Shown: in pieces, positions 27,743 to 36,690 of the stretch
Layout: each line of letters begins with the position of its first letter
Position numbering within the stretch: the first letter of the stretch is position 1
From: Rhizobiales bacterium 64-17
Lineage (GTDB): Bacteria > Pseudomonadota > Alphaproteobacteria > Rhizobiales > Xanthobacteraceae
Assembly: GCA_001899285.1 (NCBI GenBank)
Contig: MKWA01000015.1
Location: 170,817-234,816 of the forward strand
Reading direction: 5' to 3'
DNA: 64,000 nucleotides
The notes under the pieces: generated by a model
Told to the model about the DNA's origin: nothing
The model's database searches: none
The model's input: the letters and a program-made list of their open reading frames with translations, nothing else
Position numbers and translations under genes: made by a program

Positions 27743-28524
27743 CGGCGCTGCTTCGCGTGGAAGGCGTTAGCAAGCTGTTCGATCGCAAGGGAAAGCCCTC
27801 GGTCGAGGCGCTGCGCGACATCAATCTGTCGATCAACGAGGGCGAGTTCGTCTCGATCGTCGGCGCCAGCGGCAGCGGTAAGTCGACCCTGCTGCGGATC
27901 ATCGATGGGCTGCTCGCACCGACCAAGGGGGAGGTGCTGGTCGACGGTCAGCGCGTCACGCGGCCCGGCCGCGATCGGGCCATGGTGTTCCAGCAGGATT
28001 CGCTGTTGCCGTGGAAAAGCGTGATCGAGAACGTGGCCTATGGCCTGACGCTGGCGGGCCGGCCGTGGGCGGAGGCTTCTGCGGTGGCGCAGCGGTTCGT
28101 GACGATGACCGGTCTCGCCGGCTTCGAGAGTCACTATCCGCACCAACTGTCCGGCGGCATGCGTCAGCGCGTCAATGTCGCCCGTGCGCTGGCGGTCGAT
28201 CCGCGAATCCTGCTGCTCGACGAGCCGTTCGCGGCGCTCGATGCGCAGACCCGCGAAATCATGCAGTCCGAACTGCTGTCGATCTGGCGCGAGAGCCGCA
28301 AGACCGTGCTGTTGATCACACATCAGATCGATGAGGCAGTGTTCCTGTCCGATCGGGTGATCGTGTTCAGTGCGCGGCCGGGATCGGTACGGCAGGAGGT
28401 CAAGGTCGATCTGCCACGTCCGCGCGAGCTGACGCTCAAACGCGATCCGCGGTTTGTGCGGTTGGTCGATGACATCTGGCAGTTGATCGAAGCCGAGGTG
28501 CGTCAGGGTTTGAAAGCAGGGTAA
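27739..28524 (+). CDS. ABC transporter ATP-binding protein (SsuB/TauB type)
   Basis: A 261-residue ABC ATPase. Walker A is GASGSGKS (42-49), the Q-loop segment is VFQQDSLLPWKSV, the signature is LSGGMRQR and Walker B is ILLLDEPFAALD. ATG 27739 overlaps the permease stop (ATGA), preferred over an upstream TTG at 27727. It completes the importer of the 23415-31384 run. Sequence resembles the ATPase at 20518, but the two importers are separate sets. Confidence 0.94.
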   Translation: MTALLRVEGVSKLFDRKGKPSVEALRDINLSINEGEFVSIVGASGSGKSTLLRIIDGLLAPTKGEVLVDGQRVTRPGRDRAMVFQQDSLLPWKSVIENVAYGLTLAGRPWAEASAVAQRFVTMTGLAGFESHYPHQLSGGMRQRVNVARALAVDPRILLLDEPFAALDAQTREIMQSELLSIWRESRKTVLLITHQIDEAVFLSDRVIVFSARPGSVRQEVKVDLPRPRELTLKRDPRFVRLVDDIWQLIEAEVRQGLKAG

Positions 28525-28641
28525 CGGGACGACCGCCGAACGGATCGGCGGACAGATGTTGGAGCGGCACGGCAAAGCGGGCTTCGAGAAACCGCGGCCG
28601 TGCCGAAATCGAACAAGAAAACATCAGGGGAGAACACGACC

Positions 28642-29652
28642 ATGCGAGACAAGATGGATGCGTTGCCGTCGATCAGTCGTCGGGCCTTTGTCGGCGGAGT
28701 TGCGGCTTTGCCGCTGGCGAGCGCAGTTTCGTCCAGTGCGGGAGCCCAGGCAGCCTGGCCGACGCGCAATGTGACGATGATCGTCCCGTTTCCGCCCGGC
28801 GGGCTGGCCGATCTCGCGGCCCGGCCGGTCGCGCAGGCGCTCGACAAGGTGCTCGGTCACGCCTTCGTGGTCGATAACCGGGCCGGTGCCGGCGGCGCGC
28901 TCGGCGCCGGTGTCGTCGCCAAGGCGGACCCGGATGGCTACACCATGCTGGTGACCCTGAATTCCGTGGTGGTATCGCCAGAATCGGATCGCCTGTTCAA
29001 CCGCACGCCGATCTACGAAGTGCCGCAGCTCACGCCCGTGGCACAGATCATTTCCGATCCGAACGTCATCGCGGTCGAAGCGACGTCGCCGTGGAAGACC
29101 GTGAAGGATTTCATCGACGACGCCAAGAAGCGCCCGGGACAGATCACCTACAGCTCGTCCGGAAACTATGGCTCGGCGCATCTGTCGATGGAGATGTTTG
29201 CCCGCGCCGCCGGCATCAAGCTGCAGCATGTGCCATATCGCGGCGCCGGGCCGGCGATCACTGGTCTGATCGGCGGACAGGTAGGAGCAACCTCAACGAC
29301 GGTCGGCACGATCATTTCGCAGATCGAGGCGGGCAAGATTCGCGTGCTGGGGGCGATGAGCGACAAGCGCATCGACAATCTGCCGAACGTGCCGACTTTA
29401 AAGGAGGCAGGTATTCCGCTCTCGTTCTATGTCTGGGCCGGCATGTTCGTGCCAAAGGCGACGCCGGATACGGTGGTGACGCGGCTGCGCAGCGCGATGC
29501 GTACAGTGCTGACCGACCCGGCGGTAACGGCGATCTACACCAAAGCGGGGACCAAGGTTGCGTATCTCGACGCGCCGGACTTTGCCAAGGTCGTGGCGGC
29601 GGATCACACACGCCTCGCCAAGGTCGTCAAAGATATCGGCAAGCTTGATTGA
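28642..29652 (+). CDS. Bug family substrate-binding protein with Tat-like signal
   Basis: A 336-residue Bug protein. The N-terminus has ISRRAFVGGVAALPLASA, a twin-arginine-like signal. Family segments are TMIVPFPPGGLADLAARP, DNRAGAGGALGAG and HVPYRGAGPAITGLIGGQ. AGGGGAGA precedes ATG 28642; an earlier GTG at 28600 is less likely. A second class of solute receptor within a run that already has an ABC importer is unusual. No TctA/TctB partner is found. Confidence 0.9.
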   Translation: MRDKMDALPSISRRAFVGGVAALPLASAVSSSAGAQAAWPTRNVTMIVPFPPGGLADLAARPVAQALDKVLGHAFVVDNRAGAGGALGAGVVAKADPDGYTMLVTLNSVVVSPESDRLFNRTPIYEVPQLTPVAQIISDPNVIAVEATSPWKTVKDFIDDAKKRPGQITYSSSGNYGSAHLSMEMFARAAGIKLQHVPYRGAGPAITGLIGGQVGATSTTVGTIISQIEAGKIRVLGAMSDKRIDNLPNVPTLKEAGIPLSFYVWAGMFVPKATPDTVVTRLRSAMRTVLTDPAVTAIYTKAGTKVAYLDAPDFAKVVAADHTRLAKVVKDIGKLD

Positions 29653-29708
29653 CCGGTGTTGCACCGGCTCCCACGCGGGGCCGGTGCTGACCTTGTGGCA
29701 GGACCATC

Positions 29709-30614
29709 ATGTTGCCCGTTCACGGCCGATACGATTTTTCTCCGATCGACGAGCGGCCGCATTATGCGTGGCCGGAAGGACGGACTCTCGCGTTCTACAT
29801 CGGCGTCAATATCGAGCACTATGCGTTCCTGCGCGGCGGTGGCATGGACCCGCACAATCGCGGCTCGGGGCCGACGCACCGCAATTATTCCTGGCGCGAT
29901 TACGGCAATCGCGTCGGCGTCTGGCGCATCTTCGATCTGCTCGATGCGTTGCAACTCCCAGCGACGGTCATGCTCAACGGATTGGTGGCGGAATACTATC
30001 CGCAGATCATGAGGCGACTCGCCGCCCGTAACGACGAAATCTGCGGTCATGGCGTCACCAATTCGCAGACGCTGCGCGACGTGGCTGAAGTCGATGAGGC
30101 CGGCATCATCCGCGAGACGACGCGGCTGATCGAGCAGCATACGGGCAAGCGCCCGCAAGGCTGGCTCGGGCCGGGCGCGACCTCCAATGCGGTGACACCC
30201 GATCTCCTGAAGGAGAACGGCTATCGCTATGTGCTCGACTGGCCGGCCGACGATCAGCCGTTCTGGATGGCGACCCGCGCCGGGCCGATCCTGTCGGTGC
30301 CCTATCCAATGGAAATGAACGACGCCGGCGCGCAGGTGCTACGCGATCATACCGGCCGCGAACTGTGCGACATGATCGTCGACCAGTTCGAGGAGATGCT
30401 CGAACAGTCGGAGCGGCAGCCGTTGGTGTTCTCCCTCGCGTTGCACGGCTTCATCGTCGGCCAGCCGCACCGTATGCGCAATCTGCGGCGCGCTTTGCAG
30501 CACTGCCTGCAGCCGAAATATCGCGAGCGGCTGTGGGTCACGCGCGCCGGGGCGATTGCCGACCACTGCATGTCTCTCGCGCCGGGCGTCGTTCCCGGCG
30601 ATGCGCGAACCTGA
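29709..30614 (+). CDS. Polysaccharide deacetylase-like hydrolase of the PuuE (allantoinase) type
   Basis: A 301-residue NodB-fold protein. The N-terminal RYDFSPIDERPHYAWPEG and the NIEHYAF segment are typical of the PuuE group, whose studied members are cofactor-independent allantoinases rather than carbohydrate deacetylases. ICGHGVTNSQ and GWLGPGATSNAVTPDLL are further family segments. Close company with a cyclic amidohydrolase and an N-carbamoyl amidase-like protein supports action on a ring amide or its opened product. Deacetylation of another small molecule is an alternative. Confidence 0.82.
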   Translation: MLPVHGRYDFSPIDERPHYAWPEGRTLAFYIGVNIEHYAFLRGGGMDPHNRGSGPTHRNYSWRDYGNRVGVWRIFDLLDALQLPATVMLNGLVAEYYPQIMRRLAARNDEICGHGVTNSQTLRDVAEVDEAGIIRETTRLIEQHTGKRPQGWLGPGATSNAVTPDLLKENGYRYVLDWPADDQPFWMATRAGPILSVPYPMEMNDAGAQVLRDHTGRELCDMIVDQFEEMLEQSERQPLVFSLALHGFIVGQPHRMRNLRRALQHCLQPKYRERLWVTRAGAIADHCMSLAPGVVPGDART

Positions 30615-30643
30615 TCTTTGTCACTGTTGGAAGCCGTAGGACC

Positions 30644-31384
30644 ATGAGCAAGGAACCGATCTGGAACGAATTTCTCACCGAGCGCGACAAGAAGATGTGG
30701 GCGGTGAGCGGCTATGGCGCGCGGGCCGGCTACGGCAAGCGCCCGGCCTTGCTGGTGATCGACGTGAACTACAATTTCACCGGGGATCGATCCGAGCCGA
30801 TTCTCGAGGCGATCAAGCGATGGCGCAATGCCTGCGGCGAGGAAGGATGGGCAGCCGTGCCGGTGATCCGGTCGCTGATCGACGCCGCGCACGAACGCAA
30901 GATACCGGTGATCTATTCGACCAATGCGCGTCGTCCCGACAACTGGGACGCGGGAAGTTGGGCCTGGAAGAATTCCCGCAACGCGGAGGACGCGACGACC
31001 CGGCAGAACAACAATATCGACGGCAACATGATCATCGCGGAACTCGCGCCCCAGCCGCAGGATATCGTGATCTACAAGCACAAGCCGAGCGCGTTCTTCG
31101 GGACGCCGCTGGTCGGATTCCTCACCGATCTCGGCTGCGACAGCGTACTGGTCACCGGCACGACGACGAGCGGCTGTGTGCGGGCGACGGTGCTCGACGC
31201 CTTCAGCCATAATTTCCGGGTCGCCGTTGCCGAGGAAGGCTGCTTCGACCGCTCGCAGGCCTCGCACGCGATGTCGTTGTGCGACCTGCATGCCAAATAC
31301 GCCGACGTCGTCAGCGCCCAAAATATGCTCGACTACGTCAAGGCGTTGCCGGGCGGATTATTCAGTAATCTGCCGCACGGGTAG
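30644..31384 (+). CDS. Isochorismatase family cysteine hydrolase, N-carbamoylsarcosine amidase-like
   Basis: A 246-residue cysteine hydrolase. The triad is visible: D40 (LLVIDVNYNF), a lysine in YKHKPSAFFGT (K147 most likely) and C178 (TGTTTSGCVRAT). The N-terminal extension and SAFFGTPL loop resemble N-carbamoylsarcosine amidases, which release ammonia and CO2 from N-carbamoyl amino acids. It would act after a hydantoinase-like enzyme, matching the gene at 25538. ATG 30644 is the family start. It is the last plus-strand gene before a bidirectional terminator. Confidence 0.88.
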   Translation: MSKEPIWNEFLTERDKKMWAVSGYGARAGYGKRPALLVIDVNYNFTGDRSEPILEAIKRWRNACGEEGWAAVPVIRSLIDAAHERKIPVIYSTNARRPDNWDAGSWAWKNSRNAEDATTRQNNNIDGNMIIAELAPQPQDIVIYKHKPSAFFGTPLVGFLTDLGCDSVLVTGTTTSGCVRATVLDAFSHNFRVAVAEEGCFDRSQASHAMSLCDLHAKYADVVSAQNMLDYVKALPGGLFSNLPHG

Positions 31385-31399
31385 TCACGTTAGAACAGA

Positions 31400-31443
31400 A
31401 AACCGGGAGTCTTTCATCGATTCGGATGGAAGACTCCCGGTTT
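31400..31443. terminator. Bidirectional hairpin terminator between convergent genes
   Basis: A perfect 14-bp inverted repeat, AAACCGGGAGTCTT at 31400-31413 and its complement at 31430-31443, with a 16-base loop. It starts 16 bases after the isochorismatase stop and lies between that gene and the convergent Bug gene. A-tracts on the left arm and T-tracts on the right let it act in both directions. Confidence 0.85.
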
Positions 31444-31489
31444 CATGGCAGGCCGTTATAGCAGAGGGCCGTCATCCGGCTCTGCCCAA

Positions 31490-32518
31490 TCAGCGTTTGA
31501 TGTGGATATTTGCTTCCTTGGCGACTTCCTTCCAGCGCACGATATCGTTGCGGATTGTCGTGGCTGTCTCCTCGGGAGTGCCGGGTTCAGGCGTGATGCC
31601 TTGAGCGTGGAAGGTTTCCTGCACGTCTTTGCGGGCCACGATCTCCCGCAGCGCCCCGTTCAACGTTCGGGTGATGTCGACGGGCATTCCGGCCGGACCG
31701 ACCAGCGCGCTCCACAGCGCCGCTTCGCAGCCCGGCGCGCCGGCTTCTGCCACGGTTGGGATATCCGAAATGATCTCGACCCGCTTTGCGCTCATCACGG
31801 CAAAGGGCTTGAGCGCGCCGCTCCGGATCTGGCCGAGCGCCGGCGGGATGGTGGCGACGATCATGTCGATCCGTCCCGTCAACAGGTCGGTGATCGACTG
31901 TTCGGTGCCGCGATAGGGCACATGCGTGACCTGAATGCCGAGCTTCCATTTCACCAGTTCCCCCGCGAGATGGGTCAGCGTTCCGGTGCCGGCCGAGGCG
32001 TAGCTGAACTTGCCTGGCTCCTTTTTGGCCATCGCCGCAAACTCCTTCAGCGTCTTCGCGGGCAGCTTCGGCGAGCCGATCAGCAGAAACGGTGAACTGC
32101 CGATCATTCCGATCGGCGTGAAGTCCTTGGTCGCGTCGAACGGCAGGTCGTCATAGACGGCTGCGGTGGCCGCGTGGGTGCTGGTGTTGGCAAGACCGAG
32201 CGTGTAGCCGTCCGGCGTCGCCTTGGCGATCGAGTTGGTGCCGAGAATGGTCGCGCCGCCGACGCGGTTCTCGACGATGACTTGCTGTCCGAATTTGTCA
32301 CTCAGCTTGGCTGCGACGACGCGGGCGATGGTATCGGAACTGGAGCCGGCGCCGAACGGAACGACGAGCCGCACGATTCGGTCCGGCCATGCGGCGTGAG
32401 CGGAGCCGGGCAGCAGCAGGAATGCAGCGCCGCCGGCGGCGGTCGCAAACAGGCCGCGGCGGTTCAGCAATATCTGGTCTGTCTGGCCGTGCTGCGGAGT
32501 TGCTTTATCGCGTGGCAT
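31490..32518 (-). CDS. Bug family substrate-binding protein with Tat-like signal
   Basis: A 342-residue Bug protein. The signal NRRGLFATAAGGAAFLLLPGSAHA has a twin-arginine motif. Mature segments RIVRLVVPFGAGSSSDTIAR, ENRVGGATILGTN and HVPYRGTEQSITDLLTGR mark the family. GGAGAGG precedes ATG 32518. It lies only 41 bases after the fbiC stop on the same strand, so it may be cotranscribed with F420 genes, but a functional link is not evident. Confidence 0.9.
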   Translation of the reverse strand: MPRDKATPQHGQTDQILLNRRGLFATAAGGAAFLLLPGSAHAAWPDRIVRLVVPFGAGSSSDTIARVVAAKLSDKFGQQVIVENRVGGATILGTNSIAKATPDGYTLGLANTSTHAATAAVYDDLPFDATKDFTPIGMIGSSPFLLIGSPKLPAKTLKEFAAMAKKEPGKFSYASAGTGTLTHLAGELVKWKLGIQVTHVPYRGTEQSITDLLTGRIDMIVATIPPALGQIRSGALKPFAVMSAKRVEIISDIPTVAEAGAPGCEAALWSALVGPAGMPVDITRTLNGALREIVARKDVQETFHAQGITPEPGTPEETATTIRNDIVRWKEVAKEANIHIKR

Positions 32519-32559
32519 TGTCCTCTCCTATGAACGGATTTGTCCGCGGTTCTTGTGAT

Positions 32560-34950
32560 TTATGCTGCGGTGTTGGTGATCGGCCGGATCAGCGCAGCGG
32601 CTGACAACGATTTTTCATATTGTTCGGCCGGCGCGTCGCGATAAAGCGTCGTGCGCTGACGCGGCGTGCGGCCGATCGATGCGATGAGTTCTTCCATTGC
32701 GGTCGGCGGCATTTCCTGTCCGTGTGTCGCACCCGCCGAGCGGGTGATGCTCTCGTCCATGAGCGTGCCGCCGGCGTCGTTGGCGCCCGCGCGCAAGCAC
32801 CATTTGACGCCTTCCGGACCCATCTTCACCCACGAGGCCTGGATATTGGTGATGAGCGGATGCAAAGCGAGCCGCGCCACGGCGTGCATCAGGATGGCCT
32901 CGCGGAAGGTCGTGCCGCTGCGCGCGCGGCCGTGCAGATAGATCGGTGTTTCCATCGGCACGAACGGCAGCGGCACCAGTTCTGTGATGCCGCCGGTTTT
33001 CACCTGGAGATCGCGCAGGCGCATCAGGTGGCGTGCCCAATGACGCGGGCGGTCGACATGGCCGTACATGATCGTCGCGGTGGTCTTGAGGCCGACGCGA
33101 TGCGCCGTCCCGACGATGTCGAGCCATTGCTGCGTATTGATCTTGTCCGGGCAGATGATGGCGCGAACCTCGTCGTCGAGAATTTCAGCGGCGGTGCCGG
33201 GCAGGGTGCCGAGTCCGGCTGCCTGCAGCCGTTCGAGCAGCGTCGCGACCGGAATGCCGAGGGTTTCCGCGCCCTGATGTATCTCCAGCGGCGAAAAGGC
33301 ATGAATGTGCATGCCCGGCACGGCGTCCTTGATGGCGCGGCAGATCGAGAGATAAGTCTCGCCGGTATAGTCGGGATGGATGCCGCCCTGCAGGCACACT
33401 TCCGTGGCGCCGCGCTCCCAGGCTTCGGTTGCACGCCGCTGGATTTCCTCCAGACCGAGATTGTAGGGCTTGCCGCGCAGGTTGGCGGCGAGCTTGCCCT
33501 TGGAGAAGGCGCAGAACTTGCAGCGGAAGTAGCAGATGTTGGTGTAGTTGATGTTGCGCGTGACGACATAAGAGACGGTGTCGCCGTTCACGCGAGCGCG
33601 CAATGCATCGGCGGCTTCGCACACGCGCAGGAAATCGGTGCCGCGGGCCGAGAACAGCGTCACCAGATCATCCTCGGAATAATCGCCCGATCGGTCGAAC
33701 AGCGCCTGTAGCCGGTCGGCGACCGGCGGCCGTGTGCGCTCGGCCGGCGGGAGCGGGACGGGCGTGTCGTGACCAGCGCCGGCGATCCAGCCATCTGGCC
33801 GCGCGAAATTGTCCGCGTCGCTCGCGCGCAGCGATGGGGTGCGCAACGCTGGATCGAGCCAGCGGTCCGGTGCGTCGAGATAGGCTGGATAGATCGCGAG
33901 GCGGCCCACCAGCACCTTGCCGGCCTGTGCCGTGCGCTGCTCCAGCATGCGCAAGGCCGGCCATGGCGCTTCCGGATTGACGTGATCCGGTGTCACCGGC
34001 GACACGCCGCCCCAGTCGTTGATGCCGGCGGCGACGATATCGGCCAGCGATCCGCCCGCGAGATTGGGCGGCGCCTGGATATTCATGGTTTCGCCGAACA
34101 GGATGCGGGCGACGGCGATGGTCCACAGATGGTCGGTGGCATCGGGCTCCGGCGCGTTCGCCATGCGGGTGTCCGGCTTGGCGCGGAAATTCTGGATGAT
34201 GATTTCCTGGATATGGCCGTAGCGGCGATGTAGGTCGCGCAGCGCGAGCAAGGATTCAATCCGTTCGCGCCGGGTTTCGCCGATGCCGATCAGGATTCCG
34301 GAGGTGAATGGCACGCGCGCTTCGCCGGCGGCGGCAATGGTGGCAAGCCGCACCGCCGGCGCTTTGTCCGGCGAGCCGAAATGCGGCCCGCCGCGCTGCA
34401 TCAGCCGCTCCGATGCACTCTCCAGCATGATGCCTTGGGAGACCGAGACCTTACGCAGCTTTTCGAGGTCTTCGCGGCTCATCACACCCGGATTGAGATG
34501 CGGCAGCAGGCCGGTTTCCTTGAGCACCAGCTCCGCCATCGCGGCGAGATAATCGAGCGTGGTCACGTAGCCCAGCGCGTCGAGGGCCTCGCGCGCCGCG
34601 CGATAGCGCAGTTCCGGTTTGTCGCCGAGCGTGAACAGCGCTTCGTGGCAACCGGCGGCCGCGCCGGCGCGGGCGATCTTGAGCACTTCCTCCGGTGACA
34701 GATAGGCTGCGCCGACGACCCGCGGCGGCTGCGCGAAGGTGCAGTAGTGGCAGGTGTCCCGGCACAGCTTGGTGAGCGGGATGAACACTTTCTTGGAATA
34801 GGAAACGATCGCGCCATGGCCGCGGTCGCGGATCGCCGAAGCGGCGCGCATCAGCGCCGGCAGGTCGTTGAATTCCGCGAGCGCCAGCGCCTCGTCGTCG
34901 GTCAGATCGGCGTCCGCGAGGCGGTCAGCAAGAGAAAGCAGCATCGTCAT
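32560..34950 (-). CDS. fbiC: FO synthase, fused CofG-CofH radical SAM enzyme (FbiC)
   Basis: A 796-residue fusion of two radical SAM domains that makes the deazaflavin FO, chromophore of coenzyme F420, from tyrosine and 5-amino-6-ribitylaminouracil. The first CxxxCxxC is C63-C67-C70 (CRDTCHYC) in the CofG half; the second is C473-C477-C480 (CYFRCKFC) in the CofH half. The order CofG then CofH matches mycobacterial and other bacterial FbiC. Its start overlaps the cofC stop by four bases. This fusion is a marker for F420 synthesis. Confidence 0.96.
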   Translation of the reverse strand: MTMLLSLADRLADADLTDDEALALAEFNDLPALMRAASAIRDRGHGAIVSYSKKVFIPLTKLCRDTCHYCTFAQPPRVVGAAYLSPEEVLKIARAGAAAGCHEALFTLGDKPELRYRAAREALDALGYVTTLDYLAAMAELVLKETGLLPHLNPGVMSREDLEKLRKVSVSQGIMLESASERLMQRGGPHFGSPDKAPAVRLATIAAAGEARVPFTSGILIGIGETRRERIESLLALRDLHRRYGHIQEIIIQNFRAKPDTRMANAPEPDATDHLWTIAVARILFGETMNIQAPPNLAGGSLADIVAAGINDWGGVSPVTPDHVNPEAPWPALRMLEQRTAQAGKVLVGRLAIYPAYLDAPDRWLDPALRTPSLRASDADNFARPDGWIAGAGHDTPVPLPPAERTRPPVADRLQALFDRSGDYSEDDLVTLFSARGTDFLRVCEAADALRARVNGDTVSYVVTRNINYTNICYFRCKFCAFSKGKLAANLRGKPYNLGLEEIQRRATEAWERGATEVCLQGGIHPDYTGETYLSICRAIKDAVPGMHIHAFSPLEIHQGAETLGIPVATLLERLQAAGLGTLPGTAAEILDDEVRAIICPDKINTQQWLDIVGTAHRVGLKTTATIMYGHVDRPRHWARHLMRLRDLQVKTGGITELVPLPFVPMETPIYLHGRARSGTTFREAILMHAVARLALHPLITNIQASWVKMGPEGVKWCLRAGANDAGGTLMDESITRSAGATHGQEMPPTAMEELIASIGRTPRQRTTLYRDAPAEQYEKSLSAAALIRPITNTAA

Positions 34951-35663
34951 CGGGTCGGGTCCGCTTCGGTGACAAGGTCGCAGGTGCGGGCACGCACGCG
35001 CCCCCAGTGAATGAAGTCGTGGCGGTCGAGAAAAGCTTGTGTCCGCGTCGCCGAACCGAGCCGGGCGAACGCGATCAGATCTTCGAGATGGTCGATGTCG
35101 CGCGCAATGCCGGGCAGCCGCACCACCTGCGGCATGATGCCGTGGTCGCGGGCGGATTTCAGGTGCGGATAGAAACTGTCGTCGCCGAATTTGAGCGGCA
35201 CGGCGGTCGGCGGCGACACCACAACGGTGTTGGAGCCTTTGTCGTCGTGCGACGGCACGATGGTGAAGGACGGGCCGGGCTGATGCAGCGTGATCACCTG
35301 ATCGATTTCGGTTGCCGTCACCAGCGGAATGTCGCCTGGAAGCTGCAGGATCGCGTCGGCGCCCTCCGCCGCCAGCCGGCGTGCGGCGGCGGCCACCACG
35401 CCGGTATGGCCGGAGCGGGCGTCGTCGGTGAAGATTCGTCCGCCGTGGCGCTGCGCCAGCGTTTGCGCCACCGGATCGAGGGTCGCGATAATGAATCCGG
35501 CGAGACCGCGGGCCTGCGACACCGCCGCGACCACATCTTCCAGCATGGTGCGCACCAGCGGCACATGCAGGTGTGGCGGCACACCGCCATTGAGGCGCTG
35601 CTTCGCGCCGGTGACTTCCTTCACCGGGATGACGGCCCAGATGTTGCGTGTAGCTCCCATCAT
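34947..35663 (-). CDS. cofC: 2-phospho-L-lactate guanylyltransferase (CofC/FbiD)
   Basis: A 238-residue CofC-family nucleotidyltransferase. It starts MMGATRNIWAVIPVKEVTGAKQRL, with the signature VIPVKxxxxAKxRL, and has ILQLPGDIPLVTATEID, the probable metal/GTP-binding region. It activates a phosphoacid (2-phospholactate, phosphoenolpyruvate or 3-phosphoglycerate, depending on lineage) with GTP for F420 assembly. Its start lies in a 14-bp tandem duplication shared with the end of cofD. Confidence 0.93.
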   Translation of the reverse strand: MMGATRNIWAVIPVKEVTGAKQRLNGGVPPHLHVPLVRTMLEDVVAAVSQARGLAGFIIATLDPVAQTLAQRHGGRIFTDDARSGHTGVVAAAARRLAAEGADAILQLPGDIPLVTATEIDQVITLHQPGPSFTIVPSHDDKGSNTVVVSPPTAVPLKFGDDSFYPHLKSARDHGIMPQVVRLPGIARDIDHLEDLIAFARLGSATRTQAFLDRHDFIHWGRVRARTCDLVTEADPTR

Positions 35664-35680
35664 GCGGCTCCCATCATGCG
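35653..35680 (-). repeat. 14-bp tandem duplication at the cofD/cofC junction
   Basis: GCTCCCATCATGCG occurs twice head to tail (35653-35666 and 35667-35680). On the minus strand, one copy encodes the CofD tail RMMGA and the other supplies the cofC start MMGA. With a single copy, the cofD and cofC frames would be continuous, because 14 is not a multiple of three. Confidence 0.9.
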
Positions 35681-36679
35681 CCCCTTGCGGCGGGCGGAGG
35701 GCTCTCGCGCCAGCCGGTCGCCGAAGGCGAGCGTCGCGGTTGCGAGCGCGATCTTGTCATCGAGACTGCGCATAAAAACCGTGCGCGCGTCGATCGCGAC
35801 CGGAGCGCGGGGCGTCATGGCGGCATCGCCCGGATCGACGATGAAGCCGTCGATCAGACCGGCAAAATGATCGGCAACGCTCCCCGCCGTGACGGCGATA
35901 CCAAGCTCGCGCATCATCTTCGCGGTCGGCCCCTTGACGGCCTCGCCGCCGATGATCGGCGAGATGGCAATGATCGGTGCCGTGCAGGCGGTCAGCGCCG
36001 CGCGCACGCCCGGCACCGCCAGGATCGGGTCGATGCTGATGAACGGATTCGAGGGGCAGATGATGACGGCGCGCAGGCGCGTATCGCGCAGGAGGCCGAG
36101 AAAATCCGGATGCGGCGCAGCGTCCTCCGCCCCTGCAAACCGGAAACCGGTAACGGCGGGCGCGCATTGCATGCCGACGAAATAGCGCTGGAAGTCGAGC
36201 GGTCCGTTCGCGGTCAAGACCTGCGTGCGGACCGGATCGTCGCTCATCGGCAGGATACGACCGCGCGCCCCCAGGCGGCGCGCGAGATCGGCGGTGATCG
36301 CCGAGAGCGTTTCGCCCGCACGCAGGCGCTGGCTGCGCTCCACATGCAAAGCAAGATCGCGGTCGCCGAGCTTGAACCAGGTCTCGCCGCCGAGCGCGCC
36401 TAGCGTCTCCATGAACGACCAGGTCTCGTCGCGCCGGCCCCAGCCAATCTGCTGGTTGTCGAGATCGCCGAGCACATAAGTGAGCGTGTCGATGTCCGGC
36501 GAGATGCTAAGGCCGAGATGCTCGAAATCGTCGCCAGTGTTGGCAACGACGGTGAGCGCGCCGTCCGGCAACACATGGGCGAGGCCCAGCGCAAGTTTTG
36601 CGCCGCCGATTCCGCCCGAGAGGGCGAGGACGGGACGGTTCTCTTGGCGGGTATTTTGGGATGAGGACAGGGTGGCCAT
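35660..36679 (-). CDS. cofD: 2-phospho-L-lactate transferase (CofD/FbiA)
   Basis: About 339 residues. The N-terminal VLALSGGIGGAKLALGL and NTGDDFEHLGLSISPDIDT are hallmark CofD segments; GWGRRDETW, CPSNPFISIDPI and SPIIGGEAVKGP follow. CofD joins the activated phosphoacid to FO, giving F420-0 or its dehydro form. ATG 36679 follows GAGGAT with good spacing. A GTG at 36694, overlapping the cofE stop, would add five residues. It ends with RMMGAA encoded by the tandem duplication. Confidence 0.95.
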   Translation of the reverse strand: MATLSSSQNTRQENRPVLALSGGIGGAKLALGLAHVLPDGALTVVANTGDDFEHLGLSISPDIDTLTYVLGDLDNQQIGWGRRDETWSFMETLGALGGETWFKLGDRDLALHVERSQRLRAGETLSAITADLARRLGARGRILPMSDDPVRTQVLTANGPLDFQRYFVGMQCAPAVTGFRFAGAEDAAPHPDFLGLLRDTRLRAVIICPSNPFISIDPILAVPGVRAALTACTAPIIAISPIIGGEAVKGPTAKMMRELGIAVTAGSVADHFAGLIDGFIVDPGDAAMTPRAPVAIDARTVFMRSLDDKIALATATLAFGDRLAREPSARRKGRMMGAA

Positions 36680-36690
36680 GGTTTTGATCC

